In this document: positions 59,901-64,000 of the stretch, piece by piece | How positions within the stretch are numbered: the first letter of the stretch is position 1 | Layout: each line of letters starts with the position of its first letter | Assembly: GCA_019916065.1 (NCBI GenBank) | Contig: CM034242.1 | Location: 6,878,453-6,942,452 of the forward strand | DNA from: Vitellaria paradoxa | Taxonomy: Eukaryota; Streptophyta; Magnoliopsida; Ericales; Sapotaceae | Length of the DNA stretch: 64,000 nucleotides | Direction of reading: 5' to 3' | Program-made: the position numbers and the translations under genes | Notes under the pieces: generated by a model | What the model was told of the DNA's origin: nothing | Databases searched by the model: none | What the model saw: the letters and a program-made list of their open reading frames with translations, nothing else

Positions 59901-62900
59901 GTGGAGCCACATTAGATTCACCCCTAGAGAGTAAACCGGGCTTGTGAATCACCCCACAAGACCCATAAATTGGGCAAGTATAGGCAAAGCCTCTGTGGGT
60001 GGCCTAGAGCGGGGGAGAAATTTTTGCGGAGTTTCAAACCCACAGCCTTTCTGACTTTACAGTTGAGGAGTATCATCTAATCTGCTAGGCTAACCCCTCA
60101 AGGTTAAATCAAGTGCTATTAGAATCCCTAATGTTTTGCCTACTAATCATTGGTTGACCCGCACTATCAATGGCTATACAAAAATTCGTAAGTGGGCATG
60201 TATTCCTGGAATGGGGGGAACAGAAATTATAAGGGTTAACAATCTTTGTAACTGTCAATCTACTGGTATGTTTGAGCAAATTCAAATGGTTGTCTGTTTT
60301 CTCTGGGACATGGTTGCGAGGGTTTTACAATTGCAATGCTTCAGAATCTCTCCTACTAGCTCTAAAAAATGTTTATGTAATTGCACTTCTCCTATTTCAT
60401 GAGTCTTTGCAACACTCAAGCTGCTAGTGTTATTAATGTTCGTATGCCTTTGATGTTTGGGCATGTCTCTCTATCTATGAAATACATATTAGGCTTTTAC
60501 AATCAAATTATTGGTTATTTAATTACAAAGGCTTAATGCCCCCCCTCTCTCTTACCTTTTTTTCTTTTACCTGTTGAAAGGGACAATTATATGGATACTA
60601 ACAGACACTTTTGCAGGTTTGTGTGGCCCCGTGACCTTTGTTATGTGCGTTACTGGCGCCGGAATGATGATGGAAGTTATGGTAAACGTGCCTTATGACC
60701 CTTCTTGTTAGCCTTAATTTTTCCCCCGTCCCTAATTTAAAACAATCCTTGTTTATATATTTTTTATTTTTTACCGTGTAGTTGTGTTATTCCGTTCTAG
60801 GGAGCATGAGAATTGTGGTCCACAACCTGGATTTGTGCGCGCCCATATAGAGAGTAACTTTCAAATTGTTTATTTTTGTTTTAGTTTGAATATTAAAAAA
60901 AATTCCTTTTTATATTTTTCATTTGTCTGTGATATTTATGTTAAGCAATCTTACTATTGTTATGTGCTGTAACGTTTTTAGGTGGAGGGTTCAATATTTC
61001 CCCACTGAAACCTCGGAATGGGACACCTAGAACACAGGTCCAGCACCTTATGCAAATTGATCTGAAAGGGTGGGGTGTGGGTTACATTTCATTCTTTCAG
61101 CAGCATTGCCTCCTTCAGATGTTAAATAGCGTGGCAGGCGGGTCCTTATATTTAGTTATTACATTTTAGAATTTGAAGTCATTCAGATTTCATGTTGTTC
61201 TGCACTGCTTCTTTTGGTTTTTGCCTTTTTGGTTATGAAGTGAGGAGATAAATGCATGAACGTTGTTGCAGAATATCAGTTTTACTTTTTCTCTGTCATT
61301 GAACTAATGGATAATTAGAGTTTTGTGGATTAAATTGTTTGACTTGCATAAAATTTAGATATTAGGGTCTTGGTTTAGAAATTTGAGAGAATCTATTGAT
61401 CAATTACACTGGGGATGAATAATACAGCTTAGTAAATCGTGTAACTGTCCCGTATCTAGCTTTATTATGGCTTTTCTAATTGTATCTAGCTTTATTTATA
61501 ACAAGGTTTGGAATTATGATTTTGGTTGATGTGTTTAAGCTGATGTTTGTTAGAGCCAGATAAAGAGAGAGTATTCCAAAAATATCAAAATTTGCGAACT
61601 TTTTCATTGGGTTATTGCTTTTGCTTTTTCTATTTATGTCATTTTTTCAGTAACTTGTGAATTGATATAATCTTTTGTTGGATTCTTTTTTCCCTATTTG
61701 CAATATTGATTTGCTTCTGATCTCTTTTGAATTTATTTGCTTTTTGCATTATAAATTTTCTTCCGAAATTGTTGAAATTATACACCTTTCTATAGGATAC
61801 AATTGAGTAAAGGTATATTTTCTTTGTTGTCTTTCAATTGCAGATTTGCTGTCTGAAATTTAACCCTTTCAAAATGAATTATCTTTTTCATTGTATTGAG
61901 ACCTTGTTTTTGTTTATTTACTGTTACAGGACTCCGTGAATATTTTTCTCAATCAGATGAAAGGAGTGCTCCTCCAAGAATTCCAGTTATGGTAAATATG
62001 GCTTCAGCTTCTGTTTCTTCAAAGAAGAGTCAGAAGCTTCAAGAATCCTCTGTTCACCACCGTACTCCTTCTCTAGATCAAATTAGTGCTGCAAACAAAA
62101 ACGCTGTGATGATGGATGAATACTCTGATGAGGATGATGAATTCCAAATACCTGACCAAGAGGTTTGCATTGTACTTGTTCTGTCATTAATTGTCTCTGC
62201 TCCTTCTGAATTCCGTATTTTGCATATTTTTCAGGCATGCTCAACCAGCCTTGAGAGTGAAGTGAAGAAAGATGGTAGCTGTTGCACAAGTATTTTATTC
62301 TTTGTCTGTTAAGTCAAGTGGACCTTGTACTGATAATTCTTTTATTGCATTGAACTCGTAGAGGAAGAGCACACTGATCAAATTGATTTGTCCTGTTTCT
62401 CGGGTAACCTACGGCGTGATGACCGAGATAATGCTCGTGACTGCTGGAGAATATCTGATGGAAACAACTTTAAAGTTCGTAGCAAGAATTTTTTTCGCGA
62501 TAAGTCAAAGGTCCGGAAATCTTTTCGTTGTTTTTCTCCATTTATGTGCAATCTTTTGAGCTTGATAGGCTTGCTCTAATTTAATTGTTGAAATGTGTAA
62601 CTGAAGATTCCTGCAGGTAAGCATCTGATGGATCTTGTCGCTGTTGATTGGTTCAAGGACACAAAACGAATGGATCATGTTGCTAGGCGTCGTGGTTGTG
62701 CTGCACAAGTAAATATAATGTTTTTATGGCTTATTTGTTATTTATTGGTTCTTTCTTTCTTTCTTTATTCCTTTCCCCTGATTCTATGTTTACTTAATGG
62801 TAAACTTCTTTTAATCATCATGTCTGCCATAATTGTATTCTAGATAAAATGTTGACTATTTGCAAGATTTTCGTAGTGGGTTTTATTGCTATTTTCTTTA

Positions 62901-63882
62901 TGGTTTTTTCTGTTTACCCCTGGGGGAGGGGGAAAGGATTCTGCAAGATTTGATTGAGGATCTTGAGAATCGTATACTTTATATCATTATTTTGTAGTTG
63001 TGTGTGTCCATCATAAATTTTGAAGATACGAAAATGCCTTTATGAGTAGACTAAAGAGTTACATAGTGCGTGGTCTAAATTTTTGGTGTAAAAGACAAAC
63101 TTGGCGATTCATCCTTTCATCTTTTAGTATTTTGGGTGATCTTGATTTTTGTGTTAGGTTATTGTAGATCTCCTCTTGTACTGGTTGCACCCCTCTAGGT
63201 GTTAATGATCGAGACTTTCCAGTCCAGAATGGAAGGTATGAGAAAATCGGACCTAAAATTTATGAAATAATTAACAAAATCTAACCAAAGTACAGTCACA
63301 CATAATGGAGGCTAGTGACAACATGTTATAAGGTTTGGTCAACCCTGTACAATAGCAAGCATTACAGATGCTAATAGAATCTAGTCTCTCTCCATGGCCG
63401 TTGGTGTTGCTTTTAACAAAGTTGAATAGGGCAGTTTTAGTTAAATTAGTAACTGCTTAAACCATTCTTTGAAAATTTCAAAGTTTTCTCAGTTTCCTTG
63501 ATCTTCATATTTTTAATTTGTACATGTGGAATCTCTGTATGGGGTAAGTTTGTTACCGAATGCTTTACCATGCTGTACCATGTTGGTGAACCTTCTTTAT
63601 GAATTTCTTTGCAGGTTGCCTCAGAAAAAGGATTTTTCTCCATAGTTATAAATATGCAAGTAAGTTGGTTATATGGAAAACTTGAGATAGCAACTTGAGG
63701 CGTCTGGAGACAGGAAGAGAAATGACGTTTTTTTATTATAGGTACCTGGTTCGACACACTATAGTATGGTCTTCTATTTTGTGGCAAAAGAAATAGTTCC
63801 TGGATCTCTCTTGCAACGATTTGTTGATGGTGATGATGATTTTCGTACTAGTAGACTGAAGCTCATCCCATCAGTTCCCAAG
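42912..63882 (+). CDS. EDR2: EDR2-type protein: PH, START and DUF1336 domains (partial, 620 codons in window)
   Basis: EDR2 (ENHANCED DISEASE RESISTANCE 2) is a lipid-binding protein that restrains salicylate-dependent cell death in Arabidopsis. Exons: 42912-43049, 43377-43451, 46020-46073, 48489-48554, 48871-48974, 56812-56876, 57027-57143, 58359-58399, 58503-58603, 59196-59291, 60617-60681, 60782-60853, 60982-61137, 61930-62162, 62235-62274, 62362-62510, 62607-62708, 63615-63659, 63742-63882; all in frame, 1860 nt. The PH domain is about residues 2-112 ([19 protein letters not shown] start). START is about 185-390 (ending near [11 protein letters not shown]). An acidic low-complexity linker follows. 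DUF1336/EDR2_C starts near [13 protein letters not shown]. Roughly 100 C-terminal residues lie beyond the window. The intron after exon 13 has a GC donor. Intron 5 is 7.8 kb because of a Copia element. Orthology to EDR2 itself rather than a close paralogue is inferred. Confidence 0.93.
44545..44860. mobile_element. LTR-like fragment in EDR2 intron 2
   Basis: It starts near TGTTAGGAATAAAG and contains 'gatttacgtggttcaacactc' and 'ctacatccacggg', phrases common in plant retroelement LTRs. No second LTR or duplication was found. Confidence 0.35.
45119..45180. repeat. Tandem duplication, 33-bp unit
   Basis: 'ggatggcaactgctacttg' plus 'ttttgttgtg' occurs at 45119 and 45152 without change. It is in EDR2 intron 2. 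Confidence 0.85.
45407..45436. repeat. (GA)n microsatellite in EDR2 intron 2
   Basis: A pure GA run of about 30 bases. Confidence 0.85.
46501..47003. mobile_element. Foldback (long-inverted-repeat) MITE in EDR2 intron 3
   Basis: Two arms of about 230 bp (46501-46731 and 46771-47003) are imperfect inverted copies along their whole length. The left end GGGTAAATTATGCCTACCTCC pairs with the right end, which reads GAATAAATTACATCTAGCTCC on the other strand. 'cacttagcaccc', 'gttaacatt', 'gataaaatcag' and 'tttctttacaaaaat' recur in matching order. A T7-8 run flanks both sides and may be the target-site duplication. RNA across it could fold into one long hairpin. Confidence 0.75.
47400..47935 (-). 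mobile_element. LINE remnant (reverse-transcriptase C-terminal zinc-binding region)
   Basis: On the minus strand, fragments resemble the zf-RVT domain found after the reverse transcriptase of plant L1-type LINEs: [18 protein letters not shown] (about 47900-47850), SIDHIFVHC (about 47725-47695) and [16 protein letters not shown] (about 47577-47530). They are in different frames and broken by stops and by a T/A homopolymer at 47821-47843. It is an old, dead fragment in EDR2 intron 3. Confidence 0.6.
49134..49532. repeat. Tandem duplication in EDR2 intron 5; one copy carries a SINE
   Basis: 'gacaaaagattgttaataat' starts at 49134 and 49392. The copies match through 'tttgataatgactt', 'gttaaccact' and 'ctgggggtgtagaggtggt'. 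Unit length is about 141 bp; copy 1 is longer only because of the 104-bp SINE plus its 13-bp duplication. Confidence 0.85.
49212..49315 (-). mobile_element. Short tRNA-derived SINE with perfect 13-bp target-site duplication
   Basis: TTGATAATGACTT occurs at 49199-49211 and 49316-49328. The 104-bp insert, read on the minus strand, has an A-box-like 'tggcttggtgg', a B-box-like 'ggttcaaccc' and an A-rich tail. The neighbouring duplicate copy at 49392 lacks the insert and shows the empty site. Confidence 0.85.
49533..50716. other. Intron 5 sequence of unknown origin
   Basis: Roughly 1.2 kb of less AT-rich DNA with no coherent frame. It may be an old transposon or gene fragment, but no family is recognised. 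Confidence 0.3.
50722..50913 (+). repeat. 5' LTR of the Copia element (about 192 bp)
   Basis: It starts TGTTAGAATCCTTGG and ends CAACT just before the primer-binding site. It is about 20 bp longer than the 3' LTR, mainly because the 3' LTR lacks about 19 bp after 'gtatcctaat'. Its terminal CA is not seen, so the exact end may be off by a base or two. Confidence 0.8.
50914..50925 (+). promoter_or_regulatory. Primer-binding site (initiator tRNA-Met type)
   Basis: TGGTATCAGAGC is the canonical plant Copia primer-binding site, complementary to the 3' end of initiator tRNA-Met. Confidence 0.85.
50941..50990. repeat. (CA)25 microsatellite in the retroelement leader
   Basis: A pure 50-base CA run starting 15 bp after the primer-binding site. 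It expanded after or during insertion and should be polymorphic. Confidence 0.95.
51562..55790 (+). pseudogene. Broken Copia gag-pol
   Basis: Remnants in order: Gag (UBN2-like, about 51660-52190) with a zinc knuckle at about 52350-52400 whose first Cys position is Tyr ([13 protein letters not shown]); protease near 52630 with the active-site triplet read as DSD instead of DSG; integrase (about 53010-53560) with the [14 protein letters not shown] and AAER landmarks in separate frames; reverse transcriptase (about 54260-54900) with [11 protein letters not shown] and YLDDI; RNase H (about 55330-55520) with DADWAG and SSAETEY. In-frame stops include those at 52191, 52454, 52726, 54331, 54448 and 54736, and the Gag start is out of frame. 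It is inactive. Confidence 0.88.
55800..55971 (+). repeat. 3' LTR of the Copia element (about 172 bp)
   Basis: It matches the 5' LTR along its length with several substitutions and one deletion of about 19 bp. The divergence shows the insertion is not recent. Confidence 0.8.
57180..58330. mobile_element. Probable LTR-type insertion in EDR2 intron 7
   Basis: This 1.2-kb intron is far richer in G+C than neighbouring introns and has repeated motifs around 'gggcagcttgtgggtgcgaactgcttgtgagac' style sequence at 57900-58080, similar to LTRs of some plant retroelements. Ends and duplication could not be set. Confidence 0.35.
59881..60102 (-). mobile_element. tRNA-derived SINE in EDR2 intron 10
   Basis: On the minus strand it starts 'cttgaggggttagcctagca' (A-box region), has the B-box-like 'gggtttgaaactcc' about 60 bases on, and ends in a short A run. 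The flanks ending AAATCAAAAACTATT (59866-59880) and AAATCAAGTGCTATT (60106-60120) look like a decayed target-site duplication. Confidence 0.7.
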
Positions 63883-64000
63883 GTATATCTAGGCCTTTCT
63901 AATTTCGGAGGCGATGCTTAAGTTGTGTTGTTTGGAATGTTGGAAGCGAATATATGTTGGAATCCATATTGTACCAAGTTTTATGTGATCATCTTTCTTG

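Overview
This is a 64-kb piece of a flowering-plant nuclear genome, most likely a eudicot. The protein-coding genes are split by GT-AG introns, encode plant-type proteins, and sit in AT-rich DNA full of plant SINEs, MITEs, a LINE remnant and a Copia retrotransposon. I see no bacterial, viral or organellar segment, no CRISPR array, and no tRNA or rRNA gene. The species cannot be read from the sequence. Layout: 1-1796 looks like the end of a Ty3/gypsy-type LTR. 2967-3512 (+) is a single-exon invertase/pectin methylesterase inhibitor-like gene. 6301-13938 (+) is MOB1 in seven exons, giving the family-typical 215 aa. 16488-20264 (-) is CDC20 in five exons, 444 aa. 23241-25190 (-) and 29078-32725 (-) are tandem paralogues of a TMEM45/DUF716 membrane protein, two exons each. 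34887-38665 (-) is RPA2, the 32-kDa subunit of replication protein A, in ten exons, 281 aa. From 42912 (+) to the window end runs an EDR2-type PH-START-DUF1336 gene; 19 exons (620 codons) are inside and the last part of the C-terminal domain lies beyond the window. Exon boundaries were set by reading frame, splice signals and family conservation; every junction keeps frame. Three neighbours act in cell division: MOB1 (Hippo/MEN-type kinase co-activator), CDC20 (APC/C activator) and RPA2 (ssDNA binding in S phase). The sequence suggests matching regulation: two exact E2F motifs just upstream of the RPA2 start and an MSA-type AACGGT core upstream of CDC20. This is probably a chance neighbourhood rather than an operon-like system. 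Mobile DNA is the other theme. The EDR2 gene is swollen to more than 20 kb by intron insertions: a degenerate Copia element with short LTRs and a target-site duplication (50722-55971), a 0.5-kb foldback element (46501-47003), a LINE fragment (about 47400-47935), two SINEs and LTR-like pieces. Two inverted copies of a PIF/Harbinger-like MITE with TAA/TTA duplications bracket the 5' half of CDC20, one of them only 15 bp from a splice donor. I found no convincing undescribed system. The best leads are the hairpin element in EDR2, the GC-AG intron in EDR2, the C16 tract used as a polypyrimidine tract in one TMEM45 paralogue, the cluster of long G/C homopolymers, and some unrecognised coding-like stretches.
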